Shown here: piece after piece, positions 16,779 to 25,513 of the stretch | Numbering within the stretch: position 1 is the stretch's first letter | How the letters are laid out: every line of letters begins with the position of its first letter | DNA from: an uncultured Olsenella sp. | GTDB lineage: Bacteria > Actinomycetota > Coriobacteriia > Coriobacteriales > Atopobiaceae | Length of the DNA: 41,649 nucleotides | Reading direction: 5' to 3' | NCBI GenBank assembly: GCA_949287905.1 | Contig: CASEHX010000014.1 | Span: 1 to 41,649, forward strand | Made by a program: the position numbers and the translations under genes | The notes under the pieces: model-generated | Told to the model about the DNA's origin: nothing | Databases searched by the model: none | Seen by the model: the letters and a program-made list of their open reading frames with translations, nothing else

Positions 16779-17594
16779 ATGAAGTGGGAGGCTGCAAAAG
16801 GATCCGATACGCCCAAGAAGGGCAAGGGGCGCGGTTGCCTGATTGCCGTGGTTGTTGTGATTGCCATCGCGATTATCGGTGGCATTTCTCGCTGTGGCGG
16901 TGGTGAAGAAGAGGAAGTTCATCAGCTTAACTGGCCGGACTCGGGACTTGCGGCCATGCTTCCCGAGCCTGGGACAGACAAGGGTGAGGTTTCCATGGAC
17001 TCCGCGGACTACCTCTCGGTTGATTTGGAGCAGCGCTCCGAGGAGGACTTCAACAAGTACGTGGAGGCGTGCAAGGAGAAGGGCTTCACTGTTGATTACA
17101 GCAGCAGCTCCTCCAGCTACTACGCTGACAACGAGGATGGCTACCACCTTTCTCTTTTCTATGCCGAGAGCCGAGGTGAGATCTCCATTCAGTTGAGCGC
17201 GCCGAGCGAGGAGGAGCCGGAGGAGGCGGATTCGGAGAAGCCGGAGCCGGAGGAGACGACGCCTGCGCAGGACACCACGCCGGAAGAGACTCCGCAGGAC
17301 GAACCGGAGACCGATGGAGGTGCATCTGGCAGCTCGGACTACCGTGCCATGGTCGATGAGTGGGAAGCCTTCATGAACAAGTACTGTGACTTCATGGAGA
17401 CGTACAACAGCGATTCTGGCAACGTCGCAAGCATGGCTCTCGACTATGCGGACATGATGTCTCAGTACGGCGATTGGGCTGAGAAGATGGATGCCGTGGA
17501 TGATAGCAACCTCAGCGCGGAGGATGTCCAGTACTACATCGATGCCCAGTCGCGCATTAACAAGCGCCTGCTGGAGATTGGCGGGGGCGCATAG
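16779..17594 (+). CDS. Membrane-anchored protein with acidic linker and C-terminal helical domain (DUF6591-like)
   Basis: 271 residues from the ATG at 16779, behind GGGAGG with 5-nt spacing; a TTG at 16755 lies upstream in frame. A basic N-terminus (PKKGKGRG) leads into one hydrophobic helix at about 20-40 ending in SRCGGGEEEE, so it is either a signal anchor or, less likely, a lipoprotein. A small alpha/beta domain (about 50-145) is followed by a Pro/Glu/Thr-rich linker (about 150-190). A helical C-terminal domain (residues of about 195-265; DEWEAFMNKYCDFM, then ALDYADMMSQYGDWAEKMD) resembles the DUF6591 family of Gram-positive secreted proteins. It is divergent from the SPFH operon and closed by a strong hairpin. 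Function unknown. Confidence 0.75.
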   Translation: MKWEAAKGSDTPKKGKGRGCLIAVVVVIAIAIIGGISRCGGGEEEEVHQLNWPDSGLAAMLPEPGTDKGEVSMDSADYLSVDLEQRSEEDFNKYVEACKEKGFTVDYSSSSSSYYADNEDGYHLSLFYAESRGEISIQLSAPSEEEPEEADSEKPEPEETTPAQDTTPEETPQDEPETDGGASGSSDYRAMVDEWEAFMNKYCDFMETYNSDSGNVASMALDYADMMSQYGDWAEKMDAVDDSNLSAEDVQYYIDAQSRINKRLLEIGGGA

Positions 17595-17622
17595 CTCCAG
17601 GCGAGAAGAACCTGCGACTGCG

Positions 17623-17653
17623 AACGGCGCGTCCTTAGGGACGCGCCGTTTCC
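17623..17653 (+). terminator. Strong hairpin after the 16779 gene
   Basis: AACGGCGCGTCC (17623-17634) pairs perfectly with GGACGCGCCGTT (17639-17650) around TTAG. It starts about 28 nt after the stop. The T tract is short (TTTCC), so efficiency is uncertain. It separates this gene from the downstream GTPase operon. Confidence 0.8.
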
Positions 17654-17831
17654 ATAGGCGACGGTCTTAACCTTGGCTTTCTTGCGACATGAGAATCCAC
17701 TTACTCCTCAATGCGCTCGCCCGCCGCTAGGTCGGTAAACGGACTTATATCACCAGATAGAATTATCGAAGTTGGACGCCGGGCTTCCAATGGCTTGGCA
17801 AACGTAGCGTTGCTCGTCGGAAGGGGCCGTT

Positions 17832-20348
17832 GTGTCCAAGGTTAAGATCGTCAGTAACCCGTATCGCCGCTCAACACAGTTCATGAGCTGGAACAATGCC
17901 TGGGTCTCTCTTGACCAGGAAAGCAACCCAAACAGCGCGCTCCTGGGCAAGCAGTTTGTGCAGGGTTTTCTGCCCTTTAAGGCCCATCAGATCGTGGAGA
18001 GCATCATATCCGAGTACGGCCGTTCGGACGAACCCACTGAGATTGTGTTCGAGGGCCCGGATGACGAATGGGCCGAGCTTATCGGCGTATGTGCCGAATC
18101 CCCTCTTCGCGAGAGCGTGCGGCTTGTGCGAGGGGGTCGCTCCCTGGCAAACGCGCGTGACATCCTCCCCTTTGTGAGAAGTGAGTTCGACGGTGTCTCC
18201 TCAATCATCTCCGGGTCCTTGGGAGACGATGCAGTCGCCGGCAACCTCCTGAAGAAGTTCAAGGACGCCTCGGGCGACGTTGTTCCCGTCTGCGTCGTTG
18301 GCAACTACAGCTCCGGAAAGTCCACGTTCATCAACGCCCTCATTGGCGCGGAGCTTCTTCCAAGTGGCGACAAGCCCCTCACTGCCCGCGTCTACCGCAT
18401 CGAGCGCTCCGATCAGCCCGATAGGGCAAGTATTGCGATTGACTACATGGGCGGCGAGCTTGTGGCGAGCATGGCGAACAGCGGCGCCACGGTGTCGTGC
18501 CCCAAGCCCGAAGGGGAGTTTGCGCAGAAGATCGCGGCAGCGGTCTCCCCGGATGACACTTCTCCTGTTGTGGAGAGGGCTCGCAAGATACTCGCCTCAA
18601 TCAATGGCTACAAGGCAGAAGAGGGAGAGCTCATCGGTAATCTCGTGAAAGTGCGGGTTCCGTACAGGAGCGACGCGTGGATGCGAGACAAGCACTTCGT
18701 CATCTTTGACACACCGGGATCAAACTCCAACTCTAACGTCGACCACCTTCGCGTTTTGCAAGAGGCTATGCGGGGTATGTCGGATGGTCTGCCGATTTAC
18801 GTGACGGAGTACAGCTCGATAGACAGCAACGATAACGCCGAGCTTTATGATGAGATAAAGAAAATCGAAGCTCTTGACGAGCGCTTCTCGATGATTGTGG
18901 TGAACAAGGCGGATACGGCAGACCTCCCCGAAGGAGGGCTCACACCTGACGACGTTGACTACGTCATGGGAACCGCCGTGGCTCGCAATCTCTATGCGCA
19001 GGGAGTCTATTTTGTCTCTTCGGTTATGGGCCTTGGGGCAAAAAACGGAGGGCGCCTGTCCGACCGCCACTACGATCGCTGCTACCGTCAGCTCCTCATG
19101 AGCTACCAGGACCCGGAGGATCGCTACTACACGAGGCTGTACGACTACGACCTCATGCCCGCGCAGCTTAGGGCAGAGATGCTCGCCGATGCGGAGGCCT
19201 GCCCGGATGCGGTTCTCGCCAACAGCGGACTCTACAGCGTGGAGTGCGGAATTGAGGACTTTGCTACCAAGTATTCCGTCTACAACAAGTGCTATCGATC
19301 CGACGCCCTTCTCCGCAAACTCATTGAGAAGACCGAAGACGCTCTTGAGGACGCTTCGTCTAGGCTCCAAGAGAGCAAGCGCTTGGGCGAGAACGACTTG
19401 GATGAGAGCCGCGCGGCGCACCTCGAGCGCCTCGACTCTATGTCTGCCGCCCTTCGGGAGCAGGCGACCGGCGGTTATCTGCCCTTCATGAACGAGCGAG
19501 ACTTTACGTCTGGGGCGATGCTCGACACGGACACACTTCGCGAGTGGGAGGACGAGTACTCAAGAGTCCGGCAGCGGGAAGAGGGGGTTGACGAGAAGGA
19601 CCGCGCTGCTGACGAGTCGCGCCTTGCGGTTACCCGGAGATTCAAGGAGCGCTTCTCCACGATGGTCGACTCCAGGGACTTCCTTGGTTTGGGCAATCTT
19701 GCCGCAAGCTTGGTCGGCGACATCTCCAAAGCTTTGGAGAGCCATTCCGAGGAGATGGATGCTCGACACGCCGCAGACAGGAGCGCCTCGGAAGACCTTC
19801 TCGGTCACGTGCGCGAGCACTTTGACGCCGAGCTGAGCCGGTCGATAAGCATGGTCGAGGCAAGGTCGAAGCACTATTGGGAGCTTTGTGCCCAAAGGGC
19901 AAGGGACGGCCTGCTAGACCTGGTCTCCAATGGTGAGGAGATTGACGAATCCCAGCGGGATGCCCTTCGCGGCATCATCCTGAGCTTCCGCCCCTTGAGC
20001 CTTGTGGGCTCGGTGCCGGAGATTAAGGACATCCGGCTCCCGTTTGATCCCAACAGGCTCTGGAAGGCGCCCCTTGCTTTGCAGCACAACCTCGAGCTCT
20101 CGCGTCGCGTCTCGCAGTGGCGCTCTGCCGTTGAGCCGGCGCATGAGGCGAGCTTCCTTGAGTGGTTAGAGGAGCTGACTGACGAGCTGGGCGAGAACAT
20201 CGTTGGCCTCAATCCCGAGCTTCGCGCAAAGCTCGAGTTTATTCGCAAGAACGAACGCGAGCTGGCGGAGCTCAGACTCAAGCGAGATCGACTGCGGCGT
20301 GCGGAGGAGCGCGTCTCGTCGCTCATGAGTTGGCGCGGGGAGGAATAA
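17832..20348 (+). CDS. Dynamin-like GTPase
   Basis: 838 residues from a GTG behind GGAAGGGG. The first 140 residues are an uncharacterised N-terminal domain. A dynamin-type G domain follows: P-loop GNYSSGKST (K163, T165), a G2 threonine in the LTAR segment, G3 DTPG (D293-G296), and G4 NKAD (N358-D361). Residues of about 480-838 are mostly charged, coiled-coil-like helices ending in a Lys/Arg/Glu-rich segment. No membrane helix is seen. Bacterial dynamins remodel membranes, and some act in phage defence or membrane surveillance. This is the first gene of a four-gene operon, with only 3 nt before the HerA-type gene. No convincing sigma-70 promoter was found in the 180 nt after the preceding hairpin. 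The exact subfamily is unknown. Confidence 0.88.
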   Translation: MSKVKIVSNPYRRSTQFMSWNNAWVSLDQESNPNSALLGKQFVQGFLPFKAHQIVESIISEYGRSDEPTEIVFEGPDDEWAELIGVCAESPLRESVRLVRGGRSLANARDILPFVRSEFDGVSSIISGSLGDDAVAGNLLKKFKDASGDVVPVCVVGNYSSGKSTFINALIGAELLPSGDKPLTARVYRIERSDQPDRASIAIDYMGGELVASMANSGATVSCPKPEGEFAQKIAAAVSPDDTSPVVERARKILASINGYKAEEGELIGNLVKVRVPYRSDAWMRDKHFVIFDTPGSNSNSNVDHLRVLQEAMRGMSDGLPIYVTEYSSIDSNDNAELYDEIKKIEALDERFSMIVVNKADTADLPEGGLTPDDVDYVMGTAVARNLYAQGVYFVSSVMGLGAKNGGRLSDRHYDRCYRQLLMSYQDPEDRYYTRLYDYDLMPAQLRAEMLADAEACPDAVLANSGLYSVECGIEDFATKYSVYNKCYRSDALLRKLIEKTEDALEDASSRLQESKRLGENDLDESRAAHLERLDSMSAALREQATGGYLPFMNERDFTSGAMLDTDTLREWEDEYSRVRQREEGVDEKDRAADESRLAVTRRFKERFSTMVDSRDFLGLGNLAASLVGDISKALESHSEEMDARHAADRSASEDLLGHVREHFDAELSRSISMVEARSKHYWELCAQRARDGLLDLVSNGEEIDESQRDALRGIILSFRPLSLVGSVPEIKDIRLPFDPNRLWKAPLALQHNLELSRRVSQWRSAVEPAHEASFLEWLEELTDELGENIVGLNPELRAKLEFIRKNERELAELRLKRDRLRRAEERVSSLMSWRGEE

Positions 20349-20351
20349 GAA

Positions 20352-23300
20352 ATGGGTATTAAGAGCGCCATCGGGGGAGCAATCGGCAAGGCTGCGGGCA
20401 AGGCGGGAAACGCCGTCTTTAAGCTCTCCGCTCTCAGCCCCGCCCAGCTCAAGGAGGTTGAGGAGAAGCGCGCCCGCTATCTCGAAGAGATGCCGTCTGC
20501 TGATGACGCCACGGCGACTGAGCAAACGAGCCGTCTTATTGCCGCCGCGGGAGTAGAGATTTACAGCGCCTATCTTCCTCAGATTGGCAGCATCTACCTC
20601 CCCATCGGCTCCGAGGCGGAGTACGACGGGCCATTCGACGCCGCGCGCAATATCAGGTTTCTCAACATCACAAAGTGGGTGAGCGACCCGGAGGAGAACA
20701 GCCTAGAGAAGCTCGTCAACGTCTATGACGTGTTGTCCAGCGATAGGTGCAACATCGCGCTGGTCTTTCATCGAACCAAGCTGAAGACAGAGGTCTACCT
20801 CGCCGTTGTCAACACGGAGAACGCCAACAACAATGTTGATGCCGACTCGTTTGTGCGCAGGCTCGAGGAGGCGCTACGCGGCAACTTCCCTGGGTCAGAG
20901 TGCTCCGGGGGAGTTGGTTCCGGCACCCCGCCTTGCCTTCGAGGCATGGGCGAAGTCTCGGTTGCCACGGTCTCAAACGTGCCTACCGAGAAATCCGAGA
21001 AGTTTGTGAGCCAGACCATTGAAAAGCTGCTCGATGGCATTGTTCCGCGCAATCATCGGGAGGAGTACACGCTCGTCCTGCTGGCGACGCCCACGCTGGA
21101 TGTTGAGGGGCGCAAGCTGCGTCTCGAGCAGCTCTACACGGGCTTGGCGCCGTATGCCTCCTGGCAGACGCAATACACGTACCAAGAGTCCAGCGCCCAG
21201 GGCTCCTCGGCGACCGTTGGCGTAAACGCGGGCCTGAGCATAGGCAGCCAGCAGGGGAACAACCAGTCGCTGAGCGACGGCGAGGCCCTGGCCGAGTCCG
21301 AAAGTCGCGGGGTCACGGATACCGAGGGCGACTCGAGGCAGGTGACGGAATCTTCCGCAGAGTCGACCTCCACATCCCACACTGACACTAAGTCAGAGTC
21401 GTCGGGTGAATCTGATTCGGTGAATGTTGGCCTTCATGGTGGCGTTGCAATTCCCAAGACCCCTCTCGAAATTGGGGGTGGAGTTGGATATGGACACTCT
21501 TGGAACAGATCGACCGGTAAAAGTGCGTCTGACACTTTGACTAAGGGCCTAACTAAAGGCATCAGCGAGACCGTGGGACGTACTACCAGCCGTGCCCTCT
21601 CCAACACCCTCGGCAAGTCCGTCACTCGTTCCCTTACCAATACCGTTGGCAGTTTCGCCAGCACCAACCTCGGTGGAAACTTTGGCGTCAACTTTGCGCG
21701 CTCTTCCACCGTCACGGCAACGATTGGCAAAAACGAGGGCATAACCCAGACGCATACCAACTACGCCATCAAGCATGCCCTCGAGCTTCTCGAGAAGCAG
21801 ATGGCGCGTCTGGAGCAGGGTGCGGCGCTCGGCCTCTGGGACTTCGCTGCTTACGTCTTGAGCGAAGATGTGGTGACCGCCAACAACGTTGCCCACTCCT
21901 ATCTGGCGCTGACCCAGGGTGAGGAATCCTTCATGTCGCAGGCGTCGGTGAACGTCTGGCGTGGTGATGTTCCAGACAATCATGCCGCGGCTACAATCTG
22001 CAGCTACCTAAGGGACCTGCGCCACCCTGCATTTGGGCTCAACCTCGATATCGTGGAGAGCCAGCCCAACGTGCTGCCGTATCCCGCGGCAGTGACGGCA
22101 ACGACGACTCTGACCGGCAAGGAGCTTGCGCGGTCGCTCAACTTCCCACGCAAGTCCGTGGCGGGCCTTCCAGTCTTTGAGTGTGCCAGTTTTGGCAGGA
22201 ACGTCTCCACCTTCGACGGGCGATCGAACGGCAAGAGCGTTCGCCTCGGCTCCATCTTCCACATGCATCGCGAGGAGCCTGCCCCCGTACTTCTCGACAT
22301 GGATTCGCTAGCGTCCCACGTCTTTGTGACGGGCAGCACCGGCGCGGGGAAAAGCAACGCGGTGTACCGCCTGCTCGAGGGCGTGGCCCAAGAGGGCGCT
22401 GGCTTCCTTGTCGTGGAGCCGGCAAAGGGGGAGTACAAGGACGTCTTTGGCGTTGACGCTGGGGTGCGCGTGTACGGCACCAATCCTGAGTACGCGCCGC
22501 TGCTTAGGCTTAACCCCTTTGGTTTCCCCGCGGGCATGCACGTGCTCGAGCACCTTGACCGGCTCGTGGAGATATTCAACGTATGCTGGCCTATGTATGC
22601 AGCAATGCCAGCGGTTCTCAAGAGCGCCATCGAGAAGTCCTATGAGGACTGCGGCTGGAATCTGGTGGAGTCGAGAAACCCGTACGGCGATGACCTTTAT
22701 CCCTGCTTTGCCGACGTGGCTCGCAACGTACGCGAGATTATCGATTCGAGCGAGTACGATGCTGAGAACAAGGGTGCTTACAAGGGTTCGCTGCTCACGC
22801 GCCTGAGCTCCCTTTCCTCCGGCATCAACGGGATGGTGTTCTCCTCGGATGAGACCGATCAGTCCGATCTATTTGACGGGCGAACGATTGTTGATTTGAG
22901 CCGGGTTGGCTCGAGTGAGACAAAGTCCCTGCTCATGGGCATTCTCGTTCTCAAGCTGCAAGAGCGGCGCATGACTCAGGGGATTGCGCACAATGCGGGG
23001 CTGCGCCATGTGACCGTTCTTGAGGAGGCGCACAACCTTCTTAGGAAGACGTCGACGGAGCAGCCTGTTGAGGGTGGCAATCTGCTGGGCAAGAGCGTTG
23101 AGATGCTCTCGAATGCTATTGCCGAGATGCGCACGTACGGGGAAGGCTTCATCATTGCCGATCAGGCCCCGGGCCTGCTTGATGCGTCGGTGATTAGGAA
23201 CACGAACACCAAGATTGTGATGCGCCTGCCCGACGGCAGTGATCGCCAGCTTGTTGGTGGGGCCGAGGCGCTGACCGAGGCGCAGGCAACGGAGCTCGCG

Positions 23301-23861
23301 AGGCTGCCGCGCGGCGTTGCGGCGGTATACCAGAACGACTGGATCGAGGCCGTGCTGTGCAAGATCGATCACTTTAATGTTCCCGCAAAGGGCTATCGGT
23401 ATCATCCGTCCACCGCACAAGAGCGACCTCGGCCGTCTGAGGCTTCCGTCGTTATCGCCGAGATTTTGCTGTCGTGTGAGAGGGTTACTGACCCCAAGCG
23501 CTTGGCTATGGTTGACGGCATGCTGCGCGAACTTGGATTGAGCTCTTCCGCACGTGTCTCTGTTACTCGTACGCTGCGCAACCCCGCCAACACGCCCCGC
23601 TTGGCGAATCTGAGCAGTATCATGGGCGAGCTGTTCCCAGCCGTTCGCCGTGCTGTCGTTATAGCCCATGGCGATTCACCGTTCGAGCCCGAGGACTGGA
23701 CGGTTGCGGCGATTGACGCCTTCACGCGTGAGGTTGGGGAGGGCGTTAACGCCCAGCTGCGACGTGACATCATACAGGCGGTCATCACCGATTACCTGAT
23801 AAATGAGTTGAACGATTTGCAAGCACTTAGCGATTGGGCGAGCAGGGGGCGATTGGCATGA
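20352..23861 (+). CDS. HerA/FtsK-type ATPase with Ser/Gly/Thr-rich insert
   Basis: 1169 residues. Residues 1-270 form an alpha/beta region of unknown fold. Residues 276-460 are a low-complexity segment with many Ser, Thr, Gly, Asn and short hydrophobic repeats (SDTLTKGLTKGISETVGRTT, then SNTLGKSVTRSLTNTVGSFA). Residues of about 640-1010 are a HerA/DUF87-like ATPase: Walker A GSTGAGKSN with K667, a VVEPAKGEYK strand, Walker B VTVLEEAHN (E891, E892), sensor-like IIADQAPGLLD, and arginine-finger-region VMRLPDGSDRQ. About 150 further residues are helical. HerA-family ATPases form hexameric DNA or protein translocases, and many partner with nucleases. The ATG follows GGGGAGGAATAAGAA that overlaps the GTPase stop. 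The last four bases overlap the nuclease gene (ATGA), so translation is coupled both ways. Confidence 0.85.
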   Translation: MGIKSAIGGAIGKAAGKAGNAVFKLSALSPAQLKEVEEKRARYLEEMPSADDATATEQTSRLIAAAGVEIYSAYLPQIGSIYLPIGSEAEYDGPFDAARNIRFLNITKWVSDPEENSLEKLVNVYDVLSSDRCNIALVFHRTKLKTEVYLAVVNTENANNNVDADSFVRRLEEALRGNFPGSECSGGVGSGTPPCLRGMGEVSVATVSNVPTEKSEKFVSQTIEKLLDGIVPRNHREEYTLVLLATPTLDVEGRKLRLEQLYTGLAPYASWQTQYTYQESSAQGSSATVGVNAGLSIGSQQGNNQSLSDGEALAESESRGVTDTEGDSRQVTESSAESTSTSHTDTKSESSGESDSVNVGLHGGVAIPKTPLEIGGGVGYGHSWNRSTGKSASDTLTKGLTKGISETVGRTTSRALSNTLGKSVTRSLTNTVGSFASTNLGGNFGVNFARSSTVTATIGKNEGITQTHTNYAIKHALELLEKQMARLEQGAALGLWDFAAYVLSEDVVTANNVAHSYLALTQGEESFMSQASVNVWRGDVPDNHAAATICSYLRDLRHPAFGLNLDIVESQPNVLPYPAAVTATTTLTGKELARSLNFPRKSVAGLPVFECASFGRNVSTFDGRSNGKSVRLGSIFHMHREEPAPVLLDMDSLASHVFVTGSTGAGKSNAVYRLLEGVAQEGAGFLVVEPAKGEYKDVFGVDAGVRVYGTNPEYAPLLRLNPFGFPAGMHVLEHLDRLVEIFNVCWPMYAAMPAVLKSAIEKSYEDCGWNLVESRNPYGDDLYPCFADVARNVREIIDSSEYDAENKGAYKGSLLTRLSSLSSGINGMVFSSDETDQSDLFDGRTIVDLSRVGSSETKSLLMGILVLKLQERRMTQGIAHNAGLRHVTVLEEAHNLLRKTSTEQPVEGGNLLGKSVEMLSNAIAEMRTYGEGFIIADQAPGLLDASVIRNTNTKIVMRLPDGSDRQLVGGAEALTEAQATELARLPRGVAAVYQNDWIEAVLCKIDHFNVPAKGYRYHPSTAQERPRPSEASVVIAEILLSCERVTDPKRLAMVDGMLRELGLSSSARVSVTRTLRNPANTPRLANLSSIMGELFPAVRRAVVIAHGDSPFEPEDWTVAAIDAFTREVGEGVNAQLRRDIIQAVITDYLINELNDLQALSDWASRGRLA

Positions 23862-24685
23862 AGCTTGAGCTCGGCGAATCATCTGAGATGATGGAGGCTC
23901 GATCACCCGTTCCCGAAGGATTCGACCCCAATGCGAGGGTGGAGGCCGGAGAGGGCCGACAGTCAAACGAGCTTGACTCCGCGTCTGCCGACTTTGACGG
24001 GGGTTCGGAGAGGGCCGACGTGGCCGAAAATGAAAGCATCTCATCTGATATTGATGCATCTGCTTCGGAGTGCTCTAAAGCTGAGGGGAGTGCTGCCCTC
24101 GACGAGCTATTCTCAAAACTCGAAAACTTGAATAACGACATGCGCAAGTCGCATGAGGTGGATTCATGGGATTGGGTTGATAAGCTATACACCAGTATTG
24201 AAGACAGGCTGAAGCGTGTCGTATATACGGATGCAGAACTCATTGGAACTCCAACGGATTTCGTGATGAGGCCCAATCTTGAAACGCTTCGCGGGCAAGA
24301 GGCGAGCCAGAAGATGCGGGAGTTCGGAGTTAACGAGATTCGTTGTGTCAAAGGAGTTGTTGACTTTAGCTGTGTGAGTGTTGCGCAGACGACTATCGAT
24401 GGCATGACTTCGGAGCTTCCCCACAATAGAAGGCTGGGGTTCAAGGCCTTCGCGGAACAGTTCAACAAGGAGGGTCGACCTCCGCACGGGGAACAGTGGA
24501 ATGCGTCGAGGGTGGTAGAGTTTGCTCAAAAAAACGACCTTGAGTTCCACGAGTGCAGCGATATGAGGACCGTTCAGCTGGTCCCAGCAGCGATTCATCG
24601 GTACTTCAAGCATCTAGGCGGAAGAAAAGAATGCAGTATTCGCGACGGTGAAAAAGTTGCGGGTATGGGAGGGTTCGATGACTAA
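23858..24685 (+). CDS. Probable HNH/EndoVII-fold nuclease toxin
   Basis: 275 residues from an ATG that overlaps the HerA stop as ATGA, with AGGGGG upstream. Residues 1-85 are acidic (Asp/Glu/Ser-rich), without signal peptide. The C-terminal domain, about 140-260, has the spacing of toxin-type HNH/EndoVII nucleases (LHH/WHH-like): HNRRLGFKAF, then LEFHECSDMRTVQLVP, then AAIHRYFKHLGG. H231, H247 and H252 are the expected catalytic and metal-binding positions. In these families the pattern is usually WHH or WHE followed by MQLVP, IH and HxGG; the Trp is replaced by Phe here. The next gene overlaps by 8 nt and looks like an immunity protein. GC content is visibly lower than in flanking genes. The family assignment is from motif reading only. 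Confidence 0.6.
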   Translation: MKLELGESSEMMEARSPVPEGFDPNARVEAGEGRQSNELDSASADFDGGSERADVAENESISSDIDASASECSKAEGSAALDELFSKLENLNNDMRKSHEVDSWDWVDKLYTSIEDRLKRVVYTDAELIGTPTDFVMRPNLETLRGQEASQKMREFGVNEIRCVKGVVDFSCVSVAQTTIDGMTSELPHNRRLGFKAFAEQFNKEGRPPHGEQWNASRVVEFAQKNDLEFHECSDMRTVQLVPAAIHRYFKHLGGRKECSIRDGEKVAGMGGFDD

Positions 24686-25091
24686 CGAGATTAAGCGCCT
24701 CAACATCTGGGGTAGGGACTTTGAACTCGAAATCCTATATGAGGAATACGAGGGCGAGGGCAGGATTCACGCCCAGGATGTTGCGTTAAACAGCCTCCTA
24801 GGCAATTGGAACGTCGTCAACTCCTCTCTTGATGAAGTGAAGCGCTTTTGCGTTGAGTGGTATCCAAGAGAGCTGGAGGCTATTTCAGGCGGCTGCAGTA
24901 TTGACAATATCTTCCGTTACGTGATACCGGAGAGTTTATTCGTCTTTAGGCGAGAAGATGTTCGAGCGGTTGAACTGCGCTGCCGTTCGCGTCTTGATCC
25001 GGAGCATGGTCTGGCGATGTACTTCGAGAATGAGAACCTTGTGGGCGTCGGGACTGAGAGCACGATTTTTTTAGTCTCGGGTCTCGGGTGA
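24678..25091 (+). CDS. Immunity-like protein (DUF6985/DUF2004-like)
   Basis: 137 residues from the ATG at 24678, which overlaps the nuclease gene by 8 nt and has GGGAGGG 4-10 nt upstream. The sequence runs WGRDFELEILYEEYEGEG, then DNIFRYVIPESLFVF, then DPEHGLAMYFENENLVGVG near the end. It resembles small single-domain proteins found immediately downstream of polymorphic nuclease toxins in Firmicutes and Actinobacteria. It is acidic, as DNase or RNase inhibitors often are. Position, overlap and size argue that it neutralises the upstream HNH-like protein. The family name is tentative. Confidence 0.6.
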   Translation: MTNEIKRLNIWGRDFELEILYEEYEGEGRIHAQDVALNSLLGNWNVVNSSLDEVKRFCVEWYPRELEAISGGCSIDNIFRYVIPESLFVFRREDVRAVELRCRSRLDPEHGLAMYFENENLVGVGTESTIFLVSGLG

Positions 25092-25384
25092 ACATTGCCA
25101 GCGGGAAGAGGCGGCCGTCGTTTCCGTTACCTGTACGTCATTTTCCATCACTAACAGCGGCCCTGCTTTTCTCGCGAGCCCCGAGTCATTCTGCCGCATC
25201 CAATAGTCGGAACATAGACAGCGCGTGACGGACGGACCCGCCGACTGTCCGGGTATCCCTGTCACGTATACATCTCCCCGTCACTAACAAGAACCACTTC
25301 ATCACTAACACTCTTCTCTCGCACGCATCACTCCCGCGTGAATGAGTGAGGGATGGACGGCGCGCGATCTCTGGGTCACGACCC
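25092..25384. other. Non-coding stretch with three TCACTAACA repeats
   Basis: No gene is supportable in these 293 nt. The 9-mer TCACTAACA occurs at 25148-25156, 25281-25289 and 25302-25310, all in the same orientation; the last two are 21 bp apart, two helical turns. No terminator for the preceding operon is evident. Base composition is lower in GC than in housekeeping regions. Confidence 0.6.
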
Positions 25385-25412
25385 TTGAAATAGAACATAT
25401 GTTCTGTATAAT
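25385..25412 (+). promoter_or_regulatory. Sigma-70-type promoter with LexA (SOS) box in the spacer
   Basis: TTGAAA (25385-25390), a 16-nt spacer, then a consensus TATAAT (25407-25412). The spacer contains the perfect palindrome AGAACATATGTTCT (25392-25405), whose core GAAC-N4-GTTC matches the Gram-positive LexA/DinR box. Bound LexA would block this promoter. Transcription would start about 25419 and run into higB, whose ATG is about 95 nt further on. Confidence 0.8.
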
Positions 25413-25513
25413 TGAGAAACTCGGCAATACGAGGAAGACGAAAAAACTCCCCTGCGATGCACTTTTCGTCCAACGGACGATTACATATATGTTATCATCC
25501 GAAAGGAGATGCA

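Noticed and set aside
16620..17147. Upstream extension of the PH-like/zinc-ribbon gene
   Set aside because: It would overlap the divergent 16779 gene; the ATG at 16619 has GGAGG at the right distance.
25412..25513. Start of the HigB toxin within the promoter region
   Set aside because: The extension would begin on the -10 box; the ATG at 25514 has an ideal ribosome site and the family starts there.
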